Of a stretch of 64,000 bases of DNA, positions 1-9,468 are shown one piece after another (position 1 is the stretch's first letter; every line of letters starts with the position of its first letter). The stretch spans positions 708,064-772,063 of the forward strand of contig JALQCY010000001.1 of the NCBI GenBank assembly GCA_023241745.1. Reading direction: 5' to 3'. A model generated the notes under the pieces. That model was not told the DNA's origin, did no database searches, and saw only the letters and a program-made list of their open reading frames with translations. The position numbers and the translations under genes are program-made. Origin of the DNA: Isoptericola peretonis (lineage in GTDB: Bacteria; Actinomycetota; Actinomycetes; Actinomycetales; Cellulomonadaceae).

Positions 1-52
1 CGATTTCGGGGACTATTCGGTCGCGAATAGTCCCCGAAATCGCGCCCACAAC
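1..52. repeat. Palindromic repeat, copy 1 (read through by liuD)
   Basis: Perfect 18-bp arms (CGATTTCGGGGACTATTC and its complement, 1-18 and 25-42) around a 6-nt loop, followed by CGCGCCCACAAC. The same layout, including the CGCGCYCACAAC flank, is at 9469-9530, so this is a repeat family of about 60 bp. The outer left arm is cut off by the window edge. It lies in the open reading frame of liuD, with no stop before it. Confidence 0.8.
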
Positions 53-1768
53 ACGTCGGGTGACGCCGTCGGAGGTGAACAGGTGGGTGTCGGCACCGCG
101 TGCGTCGGACGGGACCGGGCACAGGGACGCGGCGACGGGATCGCCGTCGCCGGCCACGACCACGGCGTCGCCGGGGGTGCCGGTGACCGTCAGCTCGTGC
201 TCGGTGCCCGTCGCGTCGACGAGCAGCACGCGGCGGGGCGCGGGCGGGGCGTTGAGGCGCCAGCCGTCGGCGGCCCACGGCCCCGCGGGCACCGGGCCGC
301 CCGCCGACGGGTCGGCCGGCGCCAGTGCCAGCAGCGCCGCCGCGACCAGCGGCGAGGTCGCGACGGGCTCGACCGGCGAGGCGCCGGCCTGCGCGGCGAC
401 GAACCGGTCGATGAGGCCGGTGTCGAGGAGGCCGGCGCGCACGTCGTCGTCGGCCAGCAGGTCGCGCAGGAAGCCGGCGTTGGTCTCGACGCCCAGGACG
501 ACGACGTCGGCGAGCAGGCCGTCGAGGCGGTCGATCGCCTCGGCCCGGGTGGGCGCCCAGGCGACCGCCTTGGCGAGCATCGGGTCGTAGTCGCCCGTCA
601 CCTCCGCGCCGGGGAGCAGACCGCTGTCGAGACGCAGGGGCGAGGCCCCGGGACCGGCCGCGACGCCGGCGTCGTCGTAGTGCAGCACCCGGCCGGCGGC
701 GGGCAGGAAGCCGCGGGCGGGCGACTCGGCGTACAGCCGCGCCTCGACGGCGTGCCCGTCGAGGCGCACCTCCTCCTGCCGGAGCGCGAGCGGCTCCCCC
801 GCCGCGACGCGCAGCTGGTGCTCCACGAGGTCCAGCCCGGTGACCAGCTCGGTGACCGGGTGCTCCACCTGCAGCCGCGTGTTCATCTCGATGAACCAGA
901 ACTGGGCGGGGTCGTCGCCCGCCACGAGGAACTCCACGGTGCCCGCGCCGACGTAGCCGACCGACCGCGCGACGGCGCAGGCGGCCTCCCCGATCCGCGC
1001 CCGGGTGGCGTCGTCCACGACGGGCGACGGGGCCTCCTCGACGACCTTCTGGTGGCGGCGCTGCAGCGTGCACTCGCGCTCGCCCAGGTGCACGACGCTG
1101 CCATGGGTGTCGGCCAGCACCTGCACCTCGATGTGCCGCGGCCGCTCGACGAGCCGCTCGAGCAGCAGCCCGTCGTCCCCGAACGACGCCGCCGCCACGC
1201 GGCGTGCTGAGGACAGCGCGCCGGGCAGCTCGTCCGCCGCGCGCACCACGACCATCCCCTTGCCGCCGCCGCCCGCGACGGGCTTGACCAGCAGCGGGAA
1301 GCCGACGTCGTCCGCGGCCGCGGCCAGCGCGTCGTCGCCCAGCCCGTCCTCCAGCGTGCCCGGGAGCACGGGCACCCCGTGGCCGGCGACGAGCCGCTTG
1401 GCGGCGGCCTTGTCCGCCATCGTCTCCACCGCCCTCACGGGCGGCCCGACGAAGACGATCCCCGCCCGCTCGCACGCGCGCGCCAGCGCGGGGTTCTCGG
1501 ACAGGAAGCCGTAGCCGGGGTGGATCGCGTCGGCGCCGGTCGCGACGGCGGCCGCGACCACCGCCTCGACGTCGAGGTAGCTCTGCGCCGCGGGGGCGGG
1601 GCCGAGACGGACGGCGACGTCGGCCTCGCGCACGTGGCGGGCGTCCGCATCGGCGTCCGAGTACACGGCCACCGAGCGGATGCCGAGGCGGCGCAGGGTG
1701 CCGATGACGCGGCAGGCGATCTCGCCCCGGTTGGCGACGAGCACGGTGGTGAACGGCCGGGAAGTCAT
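1..1768 (-). CDS. liuD: Acyl-CoA carboxylase alpha (biotin carboxylase) subunit, probably 3-methylcrotonyl-CoA; 3' end outside window
   Basis: ATP-dependent carboxylation of biotin for the carboxyltransferase encoded just upstream; in leucine breakdown this makes 3-methylglutaconyl-CoA. The protein starts [18 protein letters not shown], the standard biotin carboxylase N-terminus, and shows the Gly-rich ATP loop GGGGKGM and the catalytic segment [14 protein letters not shown]. About 589 codons lie in the window: the biotin carboxylase domain and the following linker domain. The biotin-carrier domain with its MKM lysine is not seen and must lie beyond position 1 if it exists. ATG 1768 follows the liuB stop by 5 nt, with a GTGAGGG Shine-Dalgarno overlapping that stop. 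Odd: the last codons (about residue 573 on) run in frame through the palindrome at 1-52, giving sequence unlike the family. Substrate is inferred from the bkd/liuB context. Confidence 0.85.
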   Translation of the reverse strand, partial: MTSRPFTTVLVANRGEIACRVIGTLRRLGIRSVAVYSDADADARHVREADVAVRLGPAPAAQSYLDVEAVVAAAVATGADAIHPGYGFLSENPALARACERAGIVFVGPPVRAVETMADKAAAKRLVAGHGVPVLPGTLEDGLGDDALAAAADDVGFPLLVKPVAGGGGKGMVVVRAADELPGALSSARRVAAASFGDDGLLLERLVERPRHIEVQVLADTHGSVVHLGERECTLQRRHQKVVEEAPSPVVDDATRARIGEAACAVARSVGYVGAGTVEFLVAGDDPAQFWFIEMNTRLQVEHPVTELVTGLDLVEHQLRVAAGEPLALRQEEVRLDGHAVEARLYAESPARGFLPAAGRVLHYDDAGVAAGPGASPLRLDSGLLPGAEVTGDYDPMLAKAVAWAPTRAEAIDRLDGLLADVVVLGVETNAGFLRDLLADDDVRAGLLDTGLIDRFVAAQAGASPVEPVATSPLVAAALLALAPADPSAGGPVPAGPWAADGWRLNAPPAPRRVLLVDATGTEHELTVTGTPGDAVVVAGDGDPVAASLCPVPSDARGADTHLFTSDGVTRRVVGAISGTIRDRIVPEI

Positions 1769-1773
1769 CGCCC

Positions 1774-3435
1774 TCACATCCGGAAGAGCCCGAAGCGGGG
1801 GCTCTGGGTCGGCGTCGTGTCGTCGGGACCGGGCAGCGGCGTGCGGGCGACCACGCCCAGCGCCAGGCCGAGCACGCGGCGGGTGTCGGGCGGGTCGACG
1901 ATGCCGTCGTCCCACAGGCGCGACGTGGCGTGGTACGGGTCGCCGGCCGCCTCGTAGCCGTCGCGGATCTCCGCGCGGAACGACTCCTCCTCGCTCGCGT
2001 CCCACTCCTCGCCGCGGCGCGCGAGCTGGTCGCGCTTGACGGTCGCGAGCACCGACGACGCCTGCGCGCCGCCCATCACGGAGATCCGCGAGCCGGGCCA
2101 CGACCACAGGAACCGGGGCGAGTACGCCCGCCCGCACATCGCGTAGTTCCCGGCCCCGAACGAGCCGCCCACGATCACGGTCAGCTTGGGCACCCGGGTG
2201 GTCGCGACGGCCGTGACCATCTTGGCGCCGTCCTTGGCGATGCCCCCGGCCTCCGCGTCGCGCCCCACCATGAACCCCGAGATGTTCTGCAGGAACAGCA
2301 GGGGGATGCCGCGCTGGTCGCACAGCTCGACGAAGTGCGCGCCCTTGAGCGCGGACTCGCGGAACAGCACGCCCGCGTTGGCCAGCACCCCCACCGGGTG
2401 GCCGTGGATGCGCGCGAACCCGGTGACCAGCGTGGTGCCGTACTCGGGCTTGAACTCGTGCAGCTCGCTGCCGTCGACGAGCCGGGCGATCACCTCGCGC
2501 GGGTCGTACTGCTGCTGCACGTCCACCGGCACGGCGGCGTACAGGCCCTCGGGGTCCACCAGCGGCTCGCGGGACGGCGCCACGTGCCACGCGGGCTCCG
2601 GGTCGGGCGGGAGGGTGGCGACGATGTCGCGCACGATGTCGAGCGCGTGCTCGTCGTCCTCGGCGAGGTGGTCGGCGACGCCGGAGCGCTGCGCGTGCAG
2701 CTCGCCGCCGCCCAGCTCCTCCGCCGTGACGTCCTCGCCGATGGCCGCCTTCACCAGCGGCGGCCCGCCCAGGAAGATCGTGCCCTGGCCCCGCACGATG
2801 ACGGTCTCGTCGCTCATCGCCGGCACGTAGGCCCCGCCCGCGGTGCACGAGCCCAGCACCGCGGAGATCTGCGGGACCCGCGCCGCCGACAGCCTCGCCT
2901 GGTGGTAGAAGATCCGCCCGAAGTGGTCGCGGTCCGGGAACACCTCGTCCTGCCGCGGCAGGAAGGCGCCCCCCGAGTCCACGAGGTACACGCAGGGCAG
3001 CCGGTTCTCGAGCGCGATCTCCTGCGCCCGCAGGTGCTTCTTCACGGTGAGCGGGTGGTAGGTGCCGCCCTTGACAGTCGCGTCGTTGCAGACCACCATC
3101 ACCTGCCGCCCGCTCACCAGCCCGATGCCGGCGATGACTCCCGCGCCCGGCCACGCCCCGACCTCGCCGAGCCCGGCGGCCCCGCCCGCGTCCACGCCGT
3201 ACGCCGCCAACGGCGCGACCTCGAGGAATGGGCTGCCCTCGTCCAGCAGCCGCGCCACCCGGTCGCGGGGCAGCAGCTTGCCGCGCGACGTGTGCTGGTC
3301 GCGGGCTCGCTCCGTGCCGCCGAGCGCGGCGACGGCGGTGCGCTCGCGCAGGCGGTCCGCGAGCGCCCGCTGCGCCTCCTCGTTGCCGCGGGCGGCGTCG
3401 GCGCGGGGGTCGACGGCGGAGGCGAGGAGGGTCAT
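1774..3435 (-). CDS. liuB: 3-methylcrotonyl-CoA carboxylase beta (carboxyltransferase) subunit
   Basis: Transfers the carboxyl group from biotin to 3-methylcrotonyl-CoA (leucine catabolism). 553 aa, the usual length. The sequence has the MCC-beta signature blocks [55 protein letters not shown] and [14 protein letters not shown], and the C-terminal crotonase half with [11 protein letters not shown] and [15 protein letters not shown]. These separate it from propionyl-CoA and acetyl-CoA carboxyltransferases. The ATG at 3435 overlaps the E2 stop (ATGA, 4 nt), so it is translationally coupled to bkdC; liuD follows after 5 nt. Longer reading of this frame upstream of 3435 is only an out-of-frame shadow of bkdC. 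Expected partners liuA (isovaleryl-CoA dehydrogenase) and liuC/E are not in the window. Confidence 0.9.
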   Translation of the reverse strand: MTLLASAVDPRADAARGNEEAQRALADRLRERTAVAALGGTERARDQHTSRGKLLPRDRVARLLDEGSPFLEVAPLAAYGVDAGGAAGLGEVGAWPGAGVIAGIGLVSGRQVMVVCNDATVKGGTYHPLTVKKHLRAQEIALENRLPCVYLVDSGGAFLPRQDEVFPDRDHFGRIFYHQARLSAARVPQISAVLGSCTAGGAYVPAMSDETVIVRGQGTIFLGGPPLVKAAIGEDVTAEELGGGELHAQRSGVADHLAEDDEHALDIVRDIVATLPPDPEPAWHVAPSREPLVDPEGLYAAVPVDVQQQYDPREVIARLVDGSELHEFKPEYGTTLVTGFARIHGHPVGVLANAGVLFRESALKGAHFVELCDQRGIPLLFLQNISGFMVGRDAEAGGIAKDGAKMVTAVATTRVPKLTVIVGGSFGAGNYAMCGRAYSPRFLWSWPGSRISVMGGAQASSVLATVKRDQLARRGEEWDASEEESFRAEIRDGYEAAGDPYHATSRLWDDGIVDPPDTRRVLGLALGVVARTPLPGPDDTTPTQSPRFGLFRM

Positions 3436-4823
3436 GACGCCTCGCCCTCGGCGGTCGGGCCGTCGCCGCCGAGCAGCAGGGCGAGCGCCGGGTCGGCGAG
3501 CACCGCCCCGAGGTCGGCGAGGAACCGGGCGCCCTGCTCGCCGTCCACCACGCGGTGGTCGAACGTGAGGCTGAGCGTCGTCACCTGCCGCAGCGCCACC
3601 GCGCCGTCGTGCTCCCACGGCCTGCGGGCCACCTGCCCGACGCCGAGGATCGCCGGCTCGCCCGGGTTGAGGATCGGCGTGCCGGCGTCGACCCCGAAGA
3701 CGCCGATGTTGGTGAGCGTCAGCGTGCCGCCGGTCAGCCGCTCGGGGGCAGTGCGGCCGGCGCGGGCCGTGGTCGTGAGCTCGGCGAGCGCGGCGGCGAG
3801 CCCGGTGAGGGAGAGCGTGTCCGCGGCGGGGACGTGCGGCACGACCAGCCCGCGGTCGGTCGCCACGGCGATGCCGAGGTTCACGTGCGCGGGACGGACG
3901 ATCTCCGCCTCGCCGCCCGGGAGGTCCACCCAGCGTCCGGTGAGCGCCCGGTGGGTGGGCAGCAGCGCGCACACGGCCCGCGCGACCAGCGCGAGGACGG
4001 TGATCCGCTGCCCGCCCGCCATCGGGTGGGTCTTGAGGCGCGCCAGCAGCTCCATGCTCGCCGTGACGTCCACGGTGAGGAACACCGACGCCTGCGGGGC
4101 CGCCGCGCTGGCGACCATCGCCGCCGCCGTGTGCTTGCGCACCCCGCGCACGGGCGTGCGCTCCTCGCGTGCCGCGCCCGTCGTCGTCGTGCCCGTCGTC
4201 GTGCCCGGTGCGGCGGACGCCGCGGGAGCCGACGCCGCCTCGACGTCCTCCCGGGTGATCCTGCCGTGCGGGCCGGTCCCCGCGATCGTCGCGAGGTCGA
4301 GACCGCGCTGCCGCGCGAGCGCCCGCACCACGGGCGTCGAGCGCGGCCGCTCGCCCGCCCCGCCGCCGGCCGGGCTCGTCGACACCCGGGCCTCGACCGG
4401 CTCGGCCGGCGGGGTGGGTGCGGACCGCCGCCGCCGCGCCGGGCGTCCCGTGCGCTCGGGGCGTGCGCCGTACCCGACGAGGTTCGGCTCGGGGCCGTCC
4501 TCGCCGGTCGGTCCGGTCGCGACCCCGTTCGGGGTCTCGTCGGGCTCGACGGGCGGAGCGGTCTCGGCCGGCGACCCGTCGGACAGGTCGAAGGTGACCA
4601 GCGGCTCGCCGACCTCGACGGTCTGCCCCTCCTCGGCGTGCAGCACGCGCACGACGCCCGCGCACGGCGACGGCAGCTCGACCAGCGCCTTGGCGGTCTC
4701 CACCTCCGCGATCACCTGGTTGAGCTGGACGGCGTCGCCCACCGCCACCCGCCACTCCACGACCTCGGACTCGGTGAGCCCCTCGCCCAGGTCCGGCAGC
4801 CGGAACTCGCGCGTCGCCATCAT
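3432..4823 (-). CDS. bkdC: Branched-chain 2-oxo acid dehydrogenase E2 (dihydrolipoyl acyltransferase)
   Basis: Core acyltransferase of the branched-chain keto-acid dehydrogenase complex. 463 aa in the usual order: N-terminal lipoyl domain (residues about 4-80) with the lipoylated lysine in [11 protein letters not shown]; a long Pro/Arg-rich linker; an E1/E3-binding domain around 165-200 ([15 protein letters not shown]...[11 protein letters not shown]); and the catalytic domain from about 225, ending in [17 protein letters not shown] with the DHRxxDG active site. A Thr-rich stretch (GTTTGTTTTG) sits in the second linker and resembles one at the C-terminus of E1 alpha. The start overlaps the E1 beta stop (ATGATGA). 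An alternative ATG one codon later (4820) cannot be excluded. Confidence 0.92.
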   Translation of the reverse strand: MMATREFRLPDLGEGLTESEVVEWRVAVGDAVQLNQVIAEVETAKALVELPSPCAGVVRVLHAEEGQTVEVGEPLVTFDLSDGSPAETAPPVEPDETPNGVATGPTGEDGPEPNLVGYGARPERTGRPARRRRSAPTPPAEPVEARVSTSPAGGGAGERPRSTPVVRALARQRGLDLATIAGTGPHGRITREDVEAASAPAASAAPGTTTGTTTTGAAREERTPVRGVRKHTAAAMVASAAAPQASVFLTVDVTASMELLARLKTHPMAGGQRITVLALVARAVCALLPTHRALTGRWVDLPGGEAEIVRPAHVNLGIAVATDRGLVVPHVPAADTLSLTGLAAALAELTTTARAGRTAPERLTGGTLTLTNIGVFGVDAGTPILNPGEPAILGVGQVARRPWEHDGAVALRQVTTLSLTFDHRVVDGEQGARFLADLGAVLADPALALLLGGDGPTAEGEAS

Positions 4824-5854
4824 GCTCCCACCTCCACGCCCGCGGTCGCACCGCTGCCGGACGGGGCCCGCCCCAGCACGCGGTCCACGCCGTCGAGCAC
4901 GCGGTCGAGGTCGGGCACCTGGTTCGTCTCGAGCTTGGCCGGCGGGTACGGGATGTCGTAGCCGGTGACCCGGACGGGCGGCGCCTCGAGGAACTCGAAG
5001 CAGCGCTCGGTCACGACGCTCGCGATCTCCGCGCCCACCCCGGCCTGCCGGGGCCCCTCGTGCAGGACGACGAGTCGCCCGGTGCGCCGCACGGACGCGG
5101 CGATCGTGTCGTGGTCGATCGGGGACAGCGAGCGCAGGTCGATCACCTCGATCGACGTCCCCTCGTCGGAGGCCGCGACGGCGGCGTCCAGCGCGGTCGC
5201 GACGTGCGAGCCGAACGTCACGAGCGTGACGTCGTCACCCGGCGCGACGACGCGCGCCGTCCCCATCGGCGGGGCGTCGTCGAGCGGCAGGTCCGGGTCC
5301 ACCTCGCCCTTGACGTGGTAGCGGCGCTTGGGCTCGAAGAAGACGACCGGGTCGTCGCAGGCGATCGCCTGGCGCAGCACCGTCGCGGCGTCCTGCGGGG
5401 TGGCCACCGAGACGACGCGCAGCCCGGCGGTGTGCACGAAGTACGCCTCGGGCGACTCCGAGTGGTGCTCCGCGGCGCCGATGCCGCCCGCCACCGGGAT
5501 GCGGATGGTCACGGGCAGCTTCACCGCCCCGTTCGTGCGGGCATGCATCTTGGCGAGCTGGCTGACGATCTGGTCGAACGCCACGTACACGAAGCCGTCG
5601 AACTGGATCTCCACCACCGGTCGGTAGCCGCGGTACGCCAGCCCGACGGCGGTGCCGAGGATGCCGGACTCCGCGAGCGGCGTGTCCACCACGCGGCGGG
5701 GGCCGAACTCGGCCTGCAGGCCGTCGGTCACGCGGTACACGCCGCCGAGGCGGCCGATGTCCTCCCCGAGCACCATGACGGTCGGGTCGTCGGTCATCGC
5801 GCGGCGCAGGCCGGCGCCGAGCGCCTTGGCGAGGGTGAGCGTCTGGGTGGTCAT
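4820..5854 (-). CDS. bkdB: Branched-chain 2-oxo acid dehydrogenase E1 beta
   Basis: Beta subunit of the thiamine-dependent E1 decarboxylase. 344 aa, family length. It starts [20 protein letters not shown] and has the beta-subunit landmarks [50 protein letters not shown] and [16 protein letters not shown], and ends with the transketolase C-terminal fold ([16 protein letters not shown]). The ATG at 5854 overlaps the E1 alpha stop by 4 nt and its own stop overlaps the E2 start, so the three subunits are translated in a coupled series. Naming as branched-chain rather than pyruvate dehydrogenase rests on the adjoining liuB/liuD and Lrp genes. Confidence 0.92.
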   Translation of the reverse strand: MTTQTLTLAKALGAGLRRAMTDDPTVMVLGEDIGRLGGVYRVTDGLQAEFGPRRVVDTPLAESGILGTAVGLAYRGYRPVVEIQFDGFVYVAFDQIVSQLAKMHARTNGAVKLPVTIRIPVAGGIGAAEHHSESPEAYFVHTAGLRVVSVATPQDAATVLRQAIACDDPVVFFEPKRRYHVKGEVDPDLPLDDAPPMGTARVVAPGDDVTLVTFGSHVATALDAAVAASDEGTSIEVIDLRSLSPIDHDTIAASVRRTGRLVVLHEGPRQAGVGAEIASVVTERCFEFLEAPPVRVTGYDIPYPPAKLETNQVPDLDRVLDGVDRVLGRAPSGSGATAGVEVGA

Positions 5855-7170
5855 CGGTCGGCCCCCTGTGCGGCACGGTCGGTCGTGGTGGTGCCGGTCG
5901 TGGTGGTGCCGGTCGCGTCGGCGAAGCCCTCGAGGTACGCCGCGTGCTCGGCGCGCTCGGCCGCCACCGTCGGGTGCGGCTCGGCGTAGACGTGGTCGAA
6001 GACGCTCAGCGGCGTCGGGTCCTCGATGGCGACGACGCCGGCCCGCAGCTCGGCGGCCACGGCGTCGGCGGCCTCGCGCACGCGTGCCTCGTCGTCGTCC
6101 GTGAGCAGGCCGCCCGCCCGCAGGTAGGCGGCGAGGCGCGCGATCGGGTCGCGCTCGGCCCAGGCGTCCAGCTCCGACGCGTCGCGGTAGCGTGTCGGGT
6201 CGTCCGCGGTGGTGTGCGGGCCCATGCGGTAGGTCACCGCCTCGACGAACGTGGGGCCTCCGCCCGTCCGGGCACGGTGCAGCGCCTCGCGGGTCACGGC
6301 GAGGACGGCGAGGACGTCGTTGCCGTCCACCCGCACCCCCGGCACGCCGAAGCCCGACGCCCGCTGCACCAGCGGCACAGGGGACTGCAGCGTCACCGGC
6401 TCGGAGATCGCCCACTGGTTGTTCTGGCAGAAGAGCACGTACGGCACCTGCCAGGTGGCGGCGAAGACGAACGCCTCGTTGACGTCGCCCTGGCTCATCG
6501 CGCCGTCCCCGACGTACGCCACGGCGGCGGGCGTCCCGTCGTCGGAGCTCCCGGTGACGGGCGCGACGACTCCGCGCTCCACGTCGGCCTGGATGCCCAG
6601 CGCGTAGCCCACCCCGTGCAGCGCCTGCGCACCGATGATGACCTGCGGCGTCGCCATGCCCACGGAGTAGGGGTCCCAGCCCGAGGCCGTGACCCCCCTC
6701 CACACGCGCAGCAGGTCCACCGGAGTGACGCCACGACGCCGCGCGACCGCGTGCTCGCGGTAGCTGGAGAAGACGAAGTCGTCGTCCCGCAGCGCCGTCG
6801 CCGAGCCCACCTGCGCGGCCTCCTGACCCTGCAACGGCGGCCACAGGGCGAGCTCGCCCTGGCGTTGCAGCGCCGTCGCCTCGGCGTCGATGCGCCGCGC
6901 GACGACCATGTCCTCGTACAGACCGAGCAGCGTCGCGCGGGCCTCCTGGTCGCCCGCGTCGACGTCCGTCAGCCACCGGTCGAGCGCCGGGTCGGGATGC
7001 CGGACGCCCTTCTCGTCGAGCACCCCGACGGTCCGTGCGGCGCCGCCGCCCCACCCGTCGTCCGTGCTGCCTGCCGTCGTGCCGTCCGTCGTACCGGACG
7101 CCGTCTCCGTCCGCGCTCCGCCCGCTCGTGACAGGTCGTCGCGCGACGTCGAACCCATGGTGCTGGGCAT
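5851..7170 (-). CDS. bkdA: Branched-chain 2-oxo acid dehydrogenase E1 alpha
   Basis: Thiamine-diphosphate subunit of E1. 439 aa from the ATG at 7170, chosen because GAGGTGAGG lies just before it; the frame stays open to 7242 but upstream codons lack a ribosome site. The ThDP motif GDGAMSQGDVNEAF...CQNN is present, as are LQGQEAAQVGSA, the phosphorylation-loop-like segment YRMGPHTTADDPTRYRD, and the E1 alpha region FSSYREHAVARRRG. The first ~60 residues are a low-complexity Ser/Thr/Gly extension. The C-terminus ends in two 5-residue repeats [11 protein letters not shown], encoded by a 15-bp tandem repeat near 5881-5915. First gene of the bkdABC-liuBD operon, divergent from the Lrp-type regulator. 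Confidence 0.9.
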   Translation of the reverse strand: MPSTMGSTSRDDLSRAGGARTETASGTTDGTTAGSTDDGWGGGAARTVGVLDEKGVRHPDPALDRWLTDVDAGDQEARATLLGLYEDMVVARRIDAEATALQRQGELALWPPLQGQEAAQVGSATALRDDDFVFSSYREHAVARRRGVTPVDLLRVWRGVTASGWDPYSVGMATPQVIIGAQALHGVGYALGIQADVERGVVAPVTGSSDDGTPAAVAYVGDGAMSQGDVNEAFVFAATWQVPYVLFCQNNQWAISEPVTLQSPVPLVQRASGFGVPGVRVDGNDVLAVLAVTREALHRARTGGGPTFVEAVTYRMGPHTTADDPTRYRDASELDAWAERDPIARLAAYLRAGGLLTDDDEARVREAADAVAAELRAGVVAIEDPTPLSVFDHVYAEPHPTVAAERAEHAAYLEGFADATGTTTTGTTTTDRAAQGADR

Positions 7171-7297
7171 CGTCGCCTCACCTCGCGTGTCGCCGGATGC
7201 TCCTCGTCGAGCCCCGGATACCGCGAACGTAACGCCGCTCACAGACCGCGGCCAGCACCTCGCGACGCGCTGTGCAGAGTGCTCAGCCCCCCGCCGT

Positions 7298-7303
7298 TAC
7301 GCT
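7298..7303 (+). promoter_or_regulatory. Probable -10 box of the Lrp-type regulator (leaderless)
   Basis: TACGCT ends 7 nt before the GTG at 7311, the spacing seen in leaderless actinobacterial genes. There is no Shine-Dalgarno before this GTG, which agrees. Inference from sequence only. Confidence 0.45.
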
Positions 7304-7310
7304 GGTCGAT

Positions 7311-7784
7311 GTGCGCAGCTACGACGCCGTGGACCTGAGCCTTCTGACGGCGCTCACCGACGACCCGAGGGCCACGATCGCCGCCCTGGCGGAACGCCTG
7401 CGCCTGTCGCGGAACACCGTGCACGCCCGGATGGCGCGGCTGGAGGAGTCCGGCGCGTTCCTCGACTTCGACCGCCGCATCAACCCGCAGTTCCTGGGCC
7501 ACCCGCTCACCGCGTTCCTCGAGGTGGAGGTGCGGCAGAAGGAGCTGGGCCGCATCGTCGACGCGCTGGTCGAGATCCCCGAGGTCGTGCAGGCCTTCGG
7601 CCGCAGCGGCACCGCCGACCTGCGCGTCCAGGTGGTGTGCCGCGACACCGACCACCTGTTCCGCATCGACGCCGCCATCCTCGCCATCGACGGCGTGGAG
7701 CGCACCGAGACGTCGCTGTCCATGGGCGAGCTCATCCCCTACCGCATCCGGCCCCTCATCGAGACCGCCCGCCACACCCTCTGA
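7311..7784 (+). CDS. bkdR: Lrp/AsnC-family transcriptional regulator, likely regulator of the bkd-liu operon
   Basis: 157 aa. N-terminal winged helix-turn-helix (ATIAALAERLRLSRNTVHARMARLEESG) and C-terminal ligand-binding/oligomerisation (RAM-like) domain (TAFLEVEVRQKELGRIVDAL). Proteins of this family sense amino acids or keto acids, and divergent Lrp-type regulators commonly control bkd operons; that role is inferred from its position 140 bp from bkdA. The start was set at GTG 7311 because the family N-terminus begins about there and a -10 box lies 7 nt upstream; an in-frame GTG at 7272 would add 13 unlikely residues. No operator could be defined by eye in the intergenic region. Confidence 0.85.
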   Translation: MRSYDAVDLSLLTALTDDPRATIAALAERLRLSRNTVHARMARLEESGAFLDFDRRINPQFLGHPLTAFLEVEVRQKELGRIVDALVEIPEVVQAFGRSGTADLRVQVVCRDTDHLFRIDAAILAIDGVERTETSLSMGELIPYRIRPLIETARHTL

Positions 7785-7814
7785 CCGGCGCTCACCACCC
7801 CTGCCGGTCTCCGA

Positions 7815-7882
7815 CCCCTTCGAGCATGCGATCCGTACCGCCAATCGTCCGGATGACGGTACAGATCGCGTTCTCGAAGGGG
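7815..7882. terminator. Bidirectional terminator-like inverted repeat
   Basis: 26-bp arms (7815-7840 and 7857-7882) with only three mismatching positions around a 16-nt loop, sited between the convergent ends of the Lrp gene (7784) and the kinase gene (7893). No U-tract, as is common in high-GC actinobacteria. Confidence 0.6.
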
Positions 7883-7892
7883 GCTTCGGCGG

Positions 7893-8537
7893 TCAGGGGC
7901 GCCAGCGGACGACGACGTCGGCGCCCTCGCGCGTCGCCGCGATCAGCTCCGCGTTGGCCTGGTCCGACCCGCGCGACCAGCGTCGGGCGTCCTCCCTGCT
8001 CTTGCCGAAGGCGTGGTGCCGCTCCTCCAGCCGGGCGAGGCGGACGTCGTCGGGAACGTCGACGTACCAGACCTCGGTCATCCGGGCCCGCGCGTCGGGC
8101 CAGGCGCCCGTCGTCGCGAGCAGGTAGTTCCCCTCCGTCACGACCAGCGGCACGTCGGCGGGCACGGCCACCCCGGCTGCGACGGGCTCCTCGATCTCCC
8201 GCCGGAACACCGGCGCGTACACCGGCGGGTCGCCGGGGCGGGCGTCGGCGAGGCGGGCGACCAGCGCGGCGTACCCGGCATCATCGAACGTGTCGATCGC
8301 GCCCTTGCGCCCGCGCCGGCCGAGGTCGGCCAGGACGGCGTTCGACAGGTGGTAGCCGTCCATCCCCACCTCGACGGCGAGCTCCGGGCCGAGCACGTCC
8401 ACGAGCACGCGGGCGAGCGTCGACTTGCCCGCCCCGGGTGCACCGACGACCCCGAGGAGGCGCCGCTCGCCCGGCACCGCCAGCCGCCGGGCCCGCGCGA
8501 CCAGCTCTGCCGTCGTCGCCGCGACGGCGCCGCTCAC
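7893..8537 (-). CDS. P-loop kinase of the uridine kinase/phosphoribulokinase/pantothenate kinase type (FrcK-like)
   Basis: 214 aa. Walker A VVGAPGAGKSTLA near residue 30; other family blocks are MDGYHLSNAVL (substrate loop), KGAIDTFDDAGYAAL, VYAPVFRREIEEP, VVTEGNYLLA (Walker B region) and VDVPDDVRLARLEERH. This is the nucleoside/nucleotide-kinase-like group that includes FrcK of sugar-transport operons; the phosphate acceptor is unknown. The GTG start at 8537 overlaps the stop of the upstream PfkB gene (GTGA), so both are co-translated. Two unrelated sugar/nucleoside kinases in one operon suggest successive phosphorylation or alternative substrates (inference). Confidence 0.75.
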   Translation of the reverse strand: MSGAVAATTAELVARARRLAVPGERRLLGVVGAPGAGKSTLARVLVDVLGPELAVEVGMDGYHLSNAVLADLGRRGRKGAIDTFDDAGYAALVARLADARPGDPPVYAPVFRREIEEPVAAGVAVPADVPLVVTEGNYLLATTGAWPDARARMTEVWYVDVPDDVRLARLEERHHAFGKSREDARRWSRGSDQANAELIAATREGADVVVRWRP

Positions 8538-9451
8538 GCGGGCAGCTCCGGCAGGTGAGCGAGCCACGACCGCGGCCCGACGTGAGCCACCCGCGCGCTC
8601 GCGACACGCACCGCCGCGGCGCAGGCGTCGGGCAGCGCGGCGCCCTCCGCGAGGGCTGCGGCGAGCGCGCCGTGGAAGGTGTCGCCGGCGCCCAGGGTGT
8701 CCCGGGCGGTCACCCGGGGCACGGGCACGCGGCCGCTGCGGCCTGCGAGGCCTCCGGCCGGCACGTCGGGCACCGACCAGGCCACCGGGTCCGCGCCGTG
8801 GGTCACGACGACGGACCGCGCCCCGAGCAGCAGCGCGCCGTGAGCGGCGTCGGCGGCCCCGGGGGCGACGCCGGCGGGCACGGCAAAGTCCGCGCTGAGC
8901 GCCGCGACGTCCGCCGCGGGCAGCAGCTCGGCGAACAGCGGACGCCAGCGGCCGCCGTCGAGCACCACGCGGGGCCGGGGGACCATGCCGTCGACGAAGG
9001 AGAGCACCGCGCGCGCGACGGCGGGGTGGTGGCCGTCGAACAGGACGACGTCCGGCCGCGGCAGCGCTGCGAGCCCCTCCGCCGTCGGGGCGGGCGCGAC
9101 CGCGAGGGCCGCGTCGGCGGAGACGACGGACCGCTCTCCCGTCGCGTCGTCGACGAGGACCGCCGACACCGCGAGCGCGAACCCCTCGTCCGGACCCGCG
9201 ACGTCGTGCACCTGGACCTCGCGCGAGTCGAGGTCGGCGCGCGCCGCCTGCGCGACGGGCCCGGCGCCGAGGGCGCTCACGAGCACCGCCCGCACCTTGA
9301 GGGCAGCGGCCGTCACGGCGGCGTTGGCGGCGGGCCCGCCGGCGGCGACGTCCTGCCGCGTGGCGGTGACCTTCTCGTTCGCCCCCGGGCGACGGGCCGC
9401 CCGGTGCACGACGTCGAGCGTCGTCAGCCCGACGAACCAGCAGACCGCCAT
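8534..9451 (-). CDS. PfkB/ribokinase-family carbohydrate kinase
   Basis: 305 aa. N-terminal PfkB features: FVGLTTLDVVHRAARRPGANEK and the Gly-rich substrate segment VAAGGPAANAAVTAAAL. C-terminal ATP/catalytic signature TARDTLGAGDTFHGALAAAL with the general base Asp in GAGD. The substrate (ribose, fructose, ketohexose or nucleoside) cannot be read from sequence. ATG 9451 was chosen over 9493 because a GGAAGGGAG Shine-Dalgarno precedes it and 9493 lies within the palindromic repeat 9469-9530. Coupled to the following P-loop kinase by a 4-nt overlap. Confidence 0.82.
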   Translation of the reverse strand: MAVCWFVGLTTLDVVHRAARRPGANEKVTATRQDVAAGGPAANAAVTAAALKVRAVLVSALGAGPVAQAARADLDSREVQVHDVAGPDEGFALAVSAVLVDDATGERSVVSADAALAVAPAPTAEGLAALPRPDVVLFDGHHPAVARAVLSFVDGMVPRPRVVLDGGRWRPLFAELLPAADVAALSADFAVPAGVAPGAADAAHGALLLGARSVVVTHGADPVAWSVPDVPAGGLAGRSGRVPVPRVTARDTLGAGDTFHGALAAALAEGAALPDACAAAVRVASARVAHVGPRSWLAHLPELPA

Positions 9452-9468
9452 CCACCGCTCCCTTCCTC

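Noticed and set aside
1774..4851. Apparent 1025-residue fusion upstream of liuB
   Set aside because: The first 472 codons are an out-of-frame reading of bkdC; liuB begins at ATG 3435 with coupling to the bkdC stop.
4820..7054. Apparent E1 alpha-E1 beta fusion of 744 residues
   Set aside because: The N-terminal 400 residues are out-of-frame with bkdA; E1 beta starts at ATG 5854.
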